Assembly: GCA_002803225.1 (NCBI GenBank)
Contig: NXFV01001735.1
Span: 1 to 20,069, forward strand
Origin: Gamarada debralockiae
Taxonomy: Eukaryota > Ascomycota > Leotiomycetes > Helotiales > Hyphodiscaceae
Direction: 5' to 3'
DNA: 20,069 nucleotides
Each line of letters opens with the position of its first letter. Position 1 is the first letter of the stretch. Of the stretch, positions 9,945 through 19,231 are shown in pieces. The position numbers and the translations under genes were made by a program. The notes under the pieces were generated by a model. The model was not told the DNA's origin and searched no databases. It saw only the letters and a program-made list of their open reading frames with translations.

Positions 9945-12564
9945 CTTGTCTGCTACCAGACTGATGTTTATTATTAGCCTTCGCCATAATAGTTGGGTAT
10001 CCCGTGACTTACACAGAGGGATGGCGGTGAGGTGTTGGTGTTGGTGTTGGTGTCAATTAGACACTATCAATTAGGATTGAGAGGAGGCCAGCTCCAGTTG
10101 CTAACAGAGAGGCAAAGAGATTCGTGATGAGGACTGCTCCTCTAAGTTCGCGGTCTAATAATGGGACAAGAGTAACAATAGCAACAAAGTGTCGAATGAT
10201 CAAAAACCAACAGATAGCAGCGGCGAGAAGGGCATACTTATCTTTCTCCAACAAATACCAATACTAAGAGGCAAATCATGGATCAAAGGAGCCTAAATGA
10301 ATCTGAAACGCGGAGGATAAAGCTTACTGAGCTCATCTTCTGGCGTTTGAAGCCGCAGCTGTTTCTTGGTCGAGGCCCGAAGGCCAAATGGTTCGTCCTT
10401 CATCAGGCGCCGAATATCGCTCATCTCCATCGGGAGTGCGAGTGCAGAATTTCGAATGCACTACTACCATATGCAGCGTCTCTGAGTCATAATTAGAACC
10501 ATGCCAGCGGAACAGTTCTATGGGATGCATCAGTAGCTCCATTTCGATATGCAGTGCGGCAACACGCTTTCTCGAGTGTTTTTCGTGGGGGGGAACAGCG
10601 ACACGAACAACACCGCTGTTGTGTCGCGCGTGGATTTCACGAGACGCCCGCGTCACCCAAAACAACCGAACGAATCGCCGTGTACCTTTGTATTTTCGGT
10701 ATTTTTGGCCTTTTGCCGGCCAGCGCCAGCTTAATGAAACCTAGAGCCGCTTCTATTATGGTCTCCCTCATTAAAGGCCGGTCAATGCCGCGCAATATTG
10801 GCGCTTTAATCTTGCACAGCCGACATTGAAGCGCCGAAGAGATTGCTTCATTTGCGGTTTTGCGCTGAAATAGAAGTTGGGAGTCTGGCGGTTACGTGTA
10901 AGGTTCGTGTTAGCCGATGTTGGGCTTTGGCAATATCATTGGATGATCGACACGCGCACAACAAGCGAGTGAACCCTTGTACCATCATGGACGCGCTGCA
11001 TATTGAGAAGACGACTAAAAACGCAAAGAAGCTACATGTTCAGAGTCACCTCGTGTTGGCCATCTTTATTGGACCTTCGACCTCCAAATGTTTCATGATC
11101 GACCGTTTCAAAAGCTCTGACTCATTCATAACTGGCATTGTCTCCACACTCCTATGCGGTACGTCATTTGAGCATATCGGATGAAAAGAGGTGGCTGAGG
11201 AGCTTTGAGAGGTCCGAAGGATGATCGTCTGATCGGTGAACAGGAGTCTGGATGCATGCCAAAATGCCTCAAAAAGCGGTTGAGACACCTCCGGAATCGT
11301 ACTCGATGACTTCCGAGGACCTCTCAAAGGGCCTGCTTTCCGACTGAGCGAGAACGAAGGTTTCACTGCTGCGAAAATATAATCACGTGATTATGGGGTG
11401 GCTGGTCGGGCTGCTTCAGAGAGCATTAACGGTCTAAAGTCGGACGAAACTCTCAGACTTGGGCATTCTGGTGGCCCATCATTTAGTTTTAATTTTCAGC
11501 TGAAGCATCAGATGAAGGTTTCGCTGCTGCACAAACCCTGAATCACGTGGTACTGCGAGTTCATGCTTGTGGCATGAAAGGTCTGAAGTCGGATGAAACT
11601 CCTCTGCCCGGCTTTATCCGCCCATCAATAGCCAAAATTTGATGGATGAGCACAGGAAAAGTTTTCAGTTCGCACCTCACAGCCTACTTCCTTTCTGTCA
11701 CATAGCCTGTGCTACGAGGCTTGAAGGCCGAAGCGTGAACGGTCTAGAAATTGGCAGTCTAAAGGTACACGATACATGCTTCAGGTCATGTTCTGTTACT
11801 CTGGATGAGCTACGAGTGGGCTAACTTGTTTGACTCAAGGAATGGAAGCCTCTGGCACTCACCTAAATTTCGTACCATTTACATTACGTGATGACACCTG
11901 AAAGGTCCCTGTGCTGTCTTGTGTCAAGCCTCGGATGCCCGCCACCCCACGTACTTTCCGTACTCAATCCCATAGTAATACCAGCGTCTGAGGAGCTCTT
12001 CTTTCTCACCAACACTGATTGCGCAGCAAGTGGTCTGCTTTAGGTCACGTGTGACAGTTTCGGACCACTCGAATTTAGGGCTTTCTCCTTGGAGGTTTGC
12101 CGGGAATGATCTTGAAAGTGTTCTCCTCTGTAGTATTCTACAGCAAAGCAGACAATGCTTTAACTTCAATCTTAGGAGTTATTTTTAAAGATCATATGAA
12201 AATTCCCACGGAACGACCACGCGGGCATATCCTCGTACAATACATGGCGAATGCTTTACGAGATGCGATAGTGTCTCATCCTTGACTTCCTACAGGGCTG
12301 ATGCGGACTCAGTTCTTCTGTCGATAAATACCCTTGTCGCGTATGCTGACTCCGAATGCGAGTAGCGAAAATAGGACTGATATCTTCTGCCTTATTTCTT
12401 TGTGTCTTTGTACCTCAAGGCTTTGCCTTCCATGTTTGCATCCAAGAATATTCCAAAGCTCTTCCTCTTCTCTTTTCCTTGTATCTATTATTGCCTTTGA
12501 ATCGAATGTTAACCGGTCCACGAACTCGAAAATATCAATTTTGCTGGTATGCAAGGAAGACAAT
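9945..12564. other. 2.6-kb spacer between the 562-aa gene and the GMC pseudogene
   Basis: The left end (9945-10060) is the leader and promoter of the 562-aa gene, with a short TGTTGG repeat near 10030-10050. A minus-strand frame at 10057-10254 has two hydrophobic stretches (CWFLIIRHFVAIVTLVPLL and a Leu/Ala-rich one) and could be a small membrane protein, but it has no other support. A minus-strand frame at 11924-12169 ends RRWYYYGIEYGKYVGW, which looks protein-like but which I cannot place. CACGTG boxes occur at 11384, 11544 and 12048. A diverged direct repeat and a 13-bp inverted repeat (11203-11215 with 11317-11329) lie in the middle. No complete gene is supported. Confidence 0.35.
11356..11601. 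repeat. Two diverged direct repeats of about 90 bp, each with a CACGTG box
   Basis: GAAGGTTTCACTGCTGC at 11356-11372 recurs as GAAGGTTTCGCTGCTGC at 11514-11530. In both copies a TCACGTG box follows about 28-30 bp after the repeat start (11384 and 11544). Both then continue to GGTCTAAAGTCGGACG (from 11431) or GGTCTGAAGTCGGATG (from 11580), followed by AAACTC. The ends match closely and the middles differ in length. This may be a duplicated regulatory block or two copies of a small repeat. Confidence 0.6.
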
Positions 12565-14302
12565 ATGGAAAATGATACCAAGTCATTCGATATCATCAAT
12601 ATCGGAGGTGGGACAGCGGGCTGTGTGCTTGCTTCAAGACTCCATGAGCGTCGACCAAAATTGGATATTCTTCTCATAGAGCTGGCCCAGATATCACTAA
12701 TCACCCACATGTTCGCAAGCCAATGGAGGCAGTCTTCCTTCATCGCTCGGACATAGACTGGAATTATATGACTGTTGCTCAAAGACATCTGGATGGCAAG
12801 CCGAAGTGCAATTGTGGTGTCAAGGCACTTTCCAGTAGGTGTTGCAATTAATTCAGGTAATCTCACCACGCGGGAACCCCGGATTGGTCTACAGGGCTGA
12901 CATTTTACTAGGGAGCATGGATTCGCGGCGACGCTCTCGACTATAACGAATGGGCTCGCCTCGTCGGAGACAACCGCTGGAGCTATGAAGGCTTGTTGCC
13001 ATACTTTAGGCGCTCCGAGCACCAATTCGACCCAAAGGCTGATCCAATCAACACGGACTCGACGGTCCCGTGTACACCTCCACAGCAACGACGAGTGGCA
13101 GAAAATATCCACTGCGCGAAACCGCATGAGCTGCTTGGTCTAGCCTTGGGCTTCCCATGAACCCCGATGCAAATGATGGTTCGCCCTCAAGGAATTGCTG
13201 AGCTGGTTGATAATCGACGAGATGGGCTATGCCAGCTTACTAGTGAAGTTTACCCGCTTGATGGTGTGACGGTCATGACCGAGACGTTGGTCAACCTAGT
13301 TCTCCTAAACGATCAGAAAGTGGCGATTGGCGTTGAGCTTGCGGATGGTAAGAAGACCTTTACTAAAGAAGGTGGAGAAGTTGTTCTATCTGCGGGTTCG
13401 TACCGTTCGCCGCAAATCCTCATACTCTCTGGTATAGGCGACCCATCACAGCTTGCTCAACACGACATTCCCTTGCGAGTCGGCCTCTCCGAAGTAGGGA
13501 AGAACCTGTATGATCACACGATGGTATTCCGCTACTGGAAACTCTTCCATCCCAAGAAAGGCCTCGCAATGGCTCACCACTTTTCAACGATCCATCATAC
13601 GAGAAAGGAGGGCCAGGAAAGGAGGGCCAGGAAACTGGCTCGTCACTACCACCGTCCCCAACTCTGGACTTCAATGCGCGCTTTCCAAGGATGAAGGCAG
13701 CCCTGTCTCGGATGACCCATCCACTTCTTAATGGGCCACGAAGCCATCTGGAAATGAGCATCATCTACTCCGCATTCGGAGGTGAAGCCATAAGTCTTGA
13801 AATACCTGTGGATGGAACAGCAATCATGACATATTTGCATGAATTGCCTCCCCTCATCGCGCGGCACCATCACCCTCAGCTCCCGCGACCCACCGGCATC
13901 ACCGATAATCGATCCGAATTACTACGCAACAGAAGCAGATCGTTTCGTGATGCGCGAGGGGTGGCGAATGATGTCTCGTCTTACGCTCGAGACTCCAGAA
14001 GGAAAAGAACTCGTCTCTTTCGAAATCGCGCCAAAAGGTCATCAGCAACTGGCTTCAGATGCACGAGATGAGGATATCGATGACAGAGTAAAGATTGGCG
14101 GTGCGACGGTGTATCGTCCTGCTGGTATGGCCAGTATGGGTACGGTAGTCGATGGTTCGTTAAGGGTGATGGGGTAAGGGGGTTGAGGGTCGTGGATGTG
14201 AGTGTTATTCCAGTGCCGTTGGCGAGTCATTATCAGATTGCTGTTTTTGCAATTGCGGAGCAGGCTGTTGATATCATTTTAAAGGAAAATCTAGCTTGGT
14301 AG
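12565..14302 (+). pseudogene. GMC (FAD-dependent) oxidoreductase, multiply frameshifted
   Basis: The ATG at 12565 starts MENDTKSFDIINIGGGTAGC, the N-terminal FAD-binding motif of glucose-methanol-choline oxidoreductases. Reading across frames gives the whole protein: DIDWNYMTVAQRHLDGKP, an intron 12857-12911 (GTAATC..GCTGAC..TAG), AWIRGDALDYNEWARLVGD, VVLSAGSYRSPQILILSGIG (GMC signature 2), EVGKNLYDH, TVYRPAGMASMG and PVPLASHYQ, ending ENLAW at 14302. The frame breaks near 12681, 12836, 12912, 13051, 13185, 13572, 13717, 13855 and 14174 by single bases, and at 13607 by a 14-bp duplication. A TGA at 13127 replaces an expected Trp. The His of the usual H-P-x-G-T motif is Arg here. The enzyme would oxidise an alcohol or sugar using FAD; the substrate is unknown. 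It lies 168 bp upstream of the BBE oxidase on the same strand. An assembly error is the alternative to true decay. Confidence 0.85.
13607..13634 (+). repeat. 14-bp perfect tandem duplication in the GMC pseudogene
   Basis: GGAGGGCCAGGAAA stands at 13607-13620 and again at 13621-13634. One copy fits the protein (KGGPGNW); the second shifts the frame by 14 bases. It looks like a recent slippage or repair duplication. Confidence 0.9.
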
Positions 14303-14419
14303 TTCGGACGTCTATATCAAACAAATGGTGAAGGACTACCTGCCCTCTTGACATTGAGGACTCTTTTCCATGAGTTTGACATTTTATGGACTTCGGCCGT
14401 TATGCACCGCCGTAGAGAC

Positions 14420-14436
14420 GTTGAAGCCTCTTCAAC
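14420..14436. promoter_or_regulatory. Short inverted repeat upstream of the BBE oxidase
   Basis: GTTGAAG, three bases, CTTCAAC form a perfect 7-bp inverted repeat 34 bp before the BBE start codon. A dimeric regulator could bind such a site, but one short palindrome is weak evidence; it may be chance or part of the leader. Confidence 0.2.
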
Positions 14437-14470
14437 ACCACTACTGTATCCCTCAACGACCATCTAAAAA

Positions 14471-15977
14471 ATGGATAGTTCCAACCTAAAGCTAACTAGT
14501 GCAGACGCAAGTTGTCGCAGCGAACCAGCTTCTAAAGGAGATTCAAAATTCGCTCTCGAACTAGACGCGCCCGCTCTCCTCCCACTCCAGCAACAATCCC
14601 CAAAGCTTAAGATAATCACCTCATCCCACCCCTCCTTTTCCACTTTAAACACATACTTCCACCTCGACCTCCAACCTCAACCCCTCGCAATTTGTCGACC
14701 TCAAAATGAGCAACAAGTCGCTGGTATCATCCGCTTCGCCGTTTCTAGTAGCATCCAATTTACCGTACGAGTAGGTGGTCACGACTCCTGGGGTCGCTCG
14801 GGTGTCACTGGTGCTATCACCATCGATATGAGGGAAATGGATGAGATAGTTCTCGCTGATGACAAGAAATCTGTTCAAGTAGGAGGCGGAACGATTAGTG
14901 GCAACTTGACCAAATTCCTGGATCCGCATGGCCTCGTTGCTGTTCAAGGAGGATGTCATTCTGTAGGATACACGAATTGGGCTGCTTGTGGGGGCTATGG
15001 ATCTATGAATGGCTCCTTCGGGTTGGGTTGTGATCAAATATTAGGGGCACGAATCGTCACTCCTGAAGGAGAGATCGTTGATGCGGACGAGGAAATGCTT
15101 TGGGGATTACGTGGTGGAGGGTGCAACTTTGGCGTTGTTACGGCGATGGATGTTAGGGTCTACAGCTTACCTAAAATACTTGCTGGTCTTATTGCATTTC
15201 CAATCGCGGAGGCAAGGAAGGTCTTGTTGGGGTACAAGGAGCTTCTGGATCGAGACTTTCCTGAGGCTTTTGGAGGATTGATAGGTATTATGGTGATTCC
15301 TGGGCTTGGGGCGGTTCTCATGATGATGTTTACTTGGTCTTCGATGGATTTGGATGCCGGGATGAAGTATGCTGAGAAGACTCGAAGTCTTGGGAAGGTG
15401 GTAATGGACACCGTATCAGAGAGTAAGCAGGGCTTTCTTTGCGATTCATTGCCTCCTCTCTTCACTGGCCTGCACAGAACTAATACAGAGACGTGAAGCT
15501 ACCCTGCCTAAATGGACAGACGTCGGGAAAGCATTCAGTCCCACGGCAATATATACCAACATTAGAACAGCCTACGCCAAGGATCTCTCGGAGCCCCTGA
15601 TTGACCTCCTCCTCAGACGTGCGGAACAGATCCCAGCGGGCACAAAGGCGATGTTCATAATTCACATGTTTCACGGTCAAGGAGCCAAACCGAATTCAGC
15701 ATCTTGTTTTGGGATGCGAGAGCCTCACGTATGGCTTGGAATTCACGGTCAAACGATGGAGGAAAGCAATAGGCAGCAAGCATACGCTTGGTCCGATGAA
15801 GTGGTTGAAGATTTGAAGAGAAATGGATTGATGATGAAAGGAGGGTATGTTGCTCTTATGGGAAAGGAGCTGCCAGTTGAAGATAGCTTTGGGGAATATT
15901 GGGAAAAGTTAAAGGAGTTGAAGGGGAAGTTGGATGGGAGACATGTCTTTCAGCACACCGTCCCTTCTATTGCTTAG
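14471..15977 (+). CDS. FAD-linked oxidase of the berberine-bridge-enzyme (BBE) family, two exons, 483 aa
   Basis: Exon 1 is 14471-15422 and exon 2 is 15478-15977. The 55-nt intron (GTAAGC to GCACAG) splices in phase 1 and keeps the frame. The FAD-binding PCMH-type domain holds VRVGGHDSWGRSGV with His104 and GGCHSVGYTNWAACGGYG with Cys162. These fit the residues that bind FAD at two points in BBE-type oxidases. VTPEGEIVDAD and LWGLRGGGCNFGVVT follow, as usual. The C-terminal BBE segment is FGEYWEKLKELK..HVFQHTVPSI. There is no clear signal peptide, unlike many secreted relatives, so it may act inside the cell. Length is normal for the family. Such enzymes carry out two-electron oxidations such as ring closure or alcohol oxidation; the substrate is unknown. 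It sits between a GMC pseudogene and an NRPS-like pseudogene and is the only visibly intact enzyme of that group. Confidence 0.9.
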
Positions 15978-16624
15978 ATTCGGAGATATTATCAAAATTT
16001 TGGACTTGAAAAGCCAGTGACTTTACTGATCAGCACCAAATGCTGATTCGCAAGATGGATGACGGATCGGGGAGTTCCAAATTTCCTCCCTCCTTGTTCT
16101 ACGACTCCATTACACTCCTCGGACCCGTATATCTGGTTTCCTCCGCCGCGGTGCTGGACCAACTCATGCCCGAGACAAAAGTAGAGGCGATTGTTGGTGT
16201 GCCTACACTACTTGAGAACCTAGTTAAGGACCACGGACACGAATTCCCAGAGATTTCCAAGCATCTGGAATTAATCTTGTATGTCGATGGACCGATCTCG
16301 CAATCAGTAGGCCATTTTATCGTTGCCAATACGCATGCGGAACTCTCATAGACATACGGCACTACCGAGATGGGGCCCTGCCATATACTCATGCCAGAAC
16401 GTGAGCATTGGGCGGCGTTCAACTTCCATCCCACGATGGTCCAGAATTTGAAGTCATTGACCCCGAAGCAGGTGCATGGTATGAGGTTGTGGTTAAGCGT
16501 AGAGAGGGCCAGCTTTGGGGTCAATGCGTCTTCCACATCTTCCCAGAACTGAAGGAATTCAGGACGAGAGATCTGTTCAAGAGGAGGGAAGAGAGTATTT
16601 GGGTATTTCAGGGACGAACGGATG

Positions 16625-16633
16625 ATACCGTAT
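16625..16633. repeat. Left 9-bp target-site duplication
   Basis: ATACCGTAT here is matched by ATACGGTAT at 17977-17985, one mismatch in nine. The word is almost its own reverse complement, so the exact length of the duplication cannot be fixed. Removing the element with one copy restores the reading DDTVLS expected of the enzyme. Confidence 0.55.
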
Positions 16634-17976
16634 TAATTGATCTATAAGATCCCAACCCTACGTGACCACCCCCCCATCTATAAGAGCTGGTTTTTTTGAG
16701 GCCACGTGGCAGAATATATATAAGAGCCTAAGAAAAGGAGCCAATTAGGGGTCATGTTCACCTCCTTAGATCAACTATTTTAGGCCCTTATTTCAGTAGT
16801 ACAACACCACTAAAAAGACTATGCTTTTACTGTATTTGTGTGAAAAATCCTATATATTGAATATAAAGCATTATGTTAATTATAATATCAAAATCAGACC
16901 TATTATTCGCAATCTAGCTTGGCTATAACATATTATACTCCTACTACAAACACTTGATACTCTCCTACCTATTCTACGTCTAATTACTATCTATAAACAT
17001 ATCTTCTATCACATTATTATTACCCTTATTAGCGTTGAATTCTCCTTTGTTATCAGACAGAAACTAGTGATAGTATAATGCAAACATATCTATAGTCGAC
17101 TTTTTGAGTAACTCACTAGTCACTAGGCATCTGCAGGCAAGCTCTTGCGCAGCCTAGCGCTGTTCTAGAGTCTACGGAAGTGGTCCATAGTATATAGTTC
17201 CGGTAGAGAGGTATTGTTGTTAGTAGGTCTATAAAGGTACAATGGTATCTACGGATGTACTAAAATTCAGCTGTGTCACTTACGGCCGTAAGCATATGGC
17301 CGAAGAGTACTCGTATAATAAGAGTTTAGAGGAGTTTAGGAATAGTTGAAGTTAGATATATATAAGGTCTAAATTACATATAAGGAGATAGATTTTGGAA
17401 TTGAAGTAATCTTTGGGCCTGTTTTCAGACTAGCGTTATATGTACTATAGTATCAGAGTACTTATACTAACATTGTTGAAGAGAGAAAGCAACTGTAAGT
17501 TGAGTAGAGTCAAGGGCTAGAAGGAGGGGCTAGGTATAGGGTTAGGGAGCTATTGTGAAGGATACGAGAGTTCTGTAACGAAGAGGAGATTTAGAAGATA
17601 ATATAGTAGGTTTGAGAAGCAAAAGTGCTTTTAGATAACCTTCAATTCGTAGGGAAATCCCTTGATCTTTATATCTATCTTTTACTTGCGTCGGACACAT
17701 TCATTGATCCCCTTTCTCGCAAGCGTCTCCTGAACCACGACTCTCCTGATAATGGAAATAGTATTGAATATTGAATACTTAGCTGCTATGCCTCCGTAGA
17801 CGCTTAATTCATCGATATCATGTATAATAAGATAGAAGGTGATTGAAAAATCATCCAAAACGTCATATTATATGACACGTGCCATATATAGGGTCTTACT
17901 CCTACGATAAGATTAGGTCCTGCGACATCAAAACCCTAGAATTTAACATGCAACACCCGGTCTTATAGAGCAATTA
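16634..17976. mobile_element. 1343-bp non-autonomous DNA transposon-like insertion with terminal inverted repeats
   Basis: The left end TAATTGATCTATAAGA (16634-16649) matches the reverse complement of the right end (17961-17976), TAATTGCTCTATAAGA, at 15 of 16 bases. It is flanked by a near-perfect 9-bp direct repeat and interrupts a recognisable gene at one codon, the strongest sign of a real insertion. The interior is AT-rich, has no open frame of note and no transposase motif, so it would depend on enzymes made elsewhere. A 9-bp duplication would fit Mutator-like elements (known for 9-11 bp), but the superfamily is inference. Subterminal CACGTG boxes lie near both ends (16703 and 17876). 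An LTR-like stretch inside suggests a nested or captured piece. Confidence 0.65.
17256..17459 (+). other. Possible decayed LTR end with primer-binding-like site
   Basis: TAGTATCAGAGT at 17448-17459 differs by two G/C-to-A/T changes from TGGTATCAGAGC, the tRNA-Met primer-binding site typical of plant copia elements. TGTACTA stands immediately before it and again at 17256, where an LTR could begin. The perfect 14-bp palindrome CTTACGGCCGTAAG (17279-17292) lies inside. No gag or pol frame follows, and fungal elements often use other primers, so this is a weak call. Confidence 0.25.
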
Positions 17977-17985
17977 ATACGGTAT
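17977..17985. repeat. Right 9-bp target-site duplication
   Basis: ATACGGTAT, partner of ATACCGTAT at 16625-16633. The enzyme-coding text resumes directly after it. Confidence 0.55.
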
Positions 17986-18397
17986 TATCAATCTGAAAGG
18001 CCCAGGAAAGGTGAATACTATTATTTTGGAGGAGAAGCTGCAGAGCTTGCCTGGTGTTTTGGGGCAATTGTATTTGGAAATGGGAGGTTGAAGTGCGGGC
18101 TGATAGTTGAGACAAGGGATGGAGCTAAGGAGGTCCCCGAAAATGTGTTGCAGATGGTTGCGAAGGAGAACGAGCGTGTGCCTGAACATGCACGCATCGA
18201 ACGAGATATGATCTTGGTAGCAAAGAAGGAAAAGCCATTCATGAGAGCCGGGAAAGGCACTGTCGTCAGGAAACAGAATCTGAAGGAGTTTGAGGCGGAG
18301 ATAGAGAAGCTGTATCAGAACAACAAATGAATTGGTCACGGTACCATGAGTGATATTTTTAATTCGATTCCAGAACTTCTTCTGTCCCAACCTCATC

Positions 18398-18953
18398 TCA
18401 CGAGCTTGTAGGAAGTTTCGACTCCGTAATCTGATCAGCCAGGTACTCCTCTGCCTTCTTGTCACCCTCCTGCGCCTTCAGCCCAGGCGGGATCATAATT
18501 AAGTGTGTGCCCGGCAAAACTCTCTGTGCGATCTCGCGAACTTCTTCTTGCTCGTCTTCAAAGAATGAACTTGTTGTTATCTGGCGAAGGTCAGATGAAT
18601 ATTTGTGGCAGACATGGAGTCTGGGGTTAAGGATTCAAAGCATAAAGAGGGCTTACCAAGACATGAGGAGGTACAATGAGAGATGTAAGGACAGTTTTCA
18701 CGTGTGTGATGCCTAAATAGGGAACTCCAGTCAGTGAATTATTTAAGGTGAAGGGTTGATCTCCTAAAGGCATCTCACTCTCGCAATTGGCCACGTGCAC
18801 AAGGTTGTACTTGTTTTTGAGGTCCTGAAAATTTCAGCGATGAGGGCCAAAAATGATGGGTAGAGTGCGGGGTACCTTGATGACAGTCGAAATGAGTACC
18901 TTCGCAGCTTCCGAAGAGCTGTCTACGGTCACGACGTGGATTGGAGAAGACAT
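18398..18953 (-). CDS. Small three-exon protein of unknown function (142 aa)
   Basis: Exons are 18953-18876, 18824-18657 and 18580-18398. The introns are 51 nt (GTACCC..TTTCAG, with a GCTGA branch-like site) and 76 nt (GTAAGC..ATCTGAC..GCCAG), both in phase 0. The product begins MSSPIHVVTVDSSSEAAKVL, passes DLKNKYNLVHVANCESEM, GVPYLGITHVKTVLTSLIVP and SSFFEDEQEEVREIAQRVLP, then ends IPPGLKAQEGDKKAEEYLAD and a short polar tail. It has no signal peptide and no membrane helix; alternating short hydrophobic strands and charged helices suggest a small soluble alpha/beta protein. I do not recognise a family. The clean splice phases and open exons argue that it is real. It ends 67 bp from the end of the NRPS-like pseudogene (tail to tail), and CACGTG boxes at 19095 and 19117 lie upstream of its start. 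Confidence 0.65.
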
Positions 18954-19094
18954 GTTGAGATAAGAGACTGAGCGGCTGCCGAAATTGGAATCAATGTAGA
19001 AATGGGGGAGAAGTAGCGAATTGAAGGTGCAATGACGTTGAGGTGGGATGTTTCCAGCCCTGCCTTCTTTGTAAGCCTCGTGCACTGGTAGGAT

Positions 19095-19122
19095 CACGTG
19101 TTGTTCAGTAAGGAGTCACGTG
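19095..19122. promoter_or_regulatory. Paired CACGTG boxes upstream of the small three-exon gene
   Basis: ATCACGTGTT and GTCACGTGCT stand 22 bp apart, about 140-170 bp before the ATG at 18953 and beyond the 3' end of the MDR relic. CACGTG is the core bound by fungal bHLH regulators such as Cbf1 or Pho4. Use at this promoter is inference. Confidence 0.3.
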
Positions 19123-19231
19123 CTGATAATTAACTGATCTCAAATCAAGTCTGGTTTGCTTCAAAGGCAGCCTAGGGCGACCTTCATAAGAGTAATCTAT
19201 TAACTACCTTCATCAGAAACCTACTGATGCT

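Larger units (their letters stand above)
16073..18330 (+). pseudogene. NRPS-like adenylating enzyme (A-domain), truncated and split by an insertion
   Basis: The first part, 16073-16633, reads VEAIVGVPTLLENLVKDHGH, EFPEISKHLELILYVDGPIS, then TYGTTEMG (core A5), and after a 1-nt loss near 16428 DGPEFEVIDPEAGAWYEVVV, GQCVFHIFPELKEFRTRDLF and VFQGRTDDTVL. The second part, 17986-18330, resumes with VN..LEEKLQSLPGV, then after another frameshift IVFGNGRLKCGLIVETRDGA, HARIERDMILVAKKEKPF and RAGKGTVVR, ending LYQNNK. Together they form the middle and end of an ANL-type adenylation domain like that of fungal carboxylate-activating NRPS-like proteins. The ATP-binding start of the domain is missing, a TAG interrupts before TYGTTEMG, and no carrier or reductase domain follows. 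It would have activated an acid as its AMP ester. The 1343-bp element at 16634-17976 sits exactly between DDTV and its continuation. Confidence 0.8.

Noticed and set aside
10057..10254. 65-residue hydrophobic minus-strand frame as a membrane protein gene
   Set aside because: It has two hydrophobic stretches, but it lies in the presumed promoter of the 562-aa gene, has no family match and no clear exon partner. It is mentioned only in the spacer entry.
10598..10627. GCGACAC..GTGTCGC hairpin
   Set aside because: A 7-bp stem with a 16-nt loop can arise by chance and no transcript context was seen.
11924..12169. 81-residue minus-strand frame ending in an aromatic-rich motif
   Set aside because: The composition looks protein-like, but I could not place it in a family or find neighbouring exons.
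12309..13127. 272-residue minus-strand open frame
   Set aside because: It lies antisense to the GMC pseudogene, whose plus-strand reading gives clear family motifs; the minus reading shows none.
17974..18465. 163-residue minus-strand open frame
   Set aside because: Its bulk is antisense to the end of the NRPS-like gene and it has no motif of its own.
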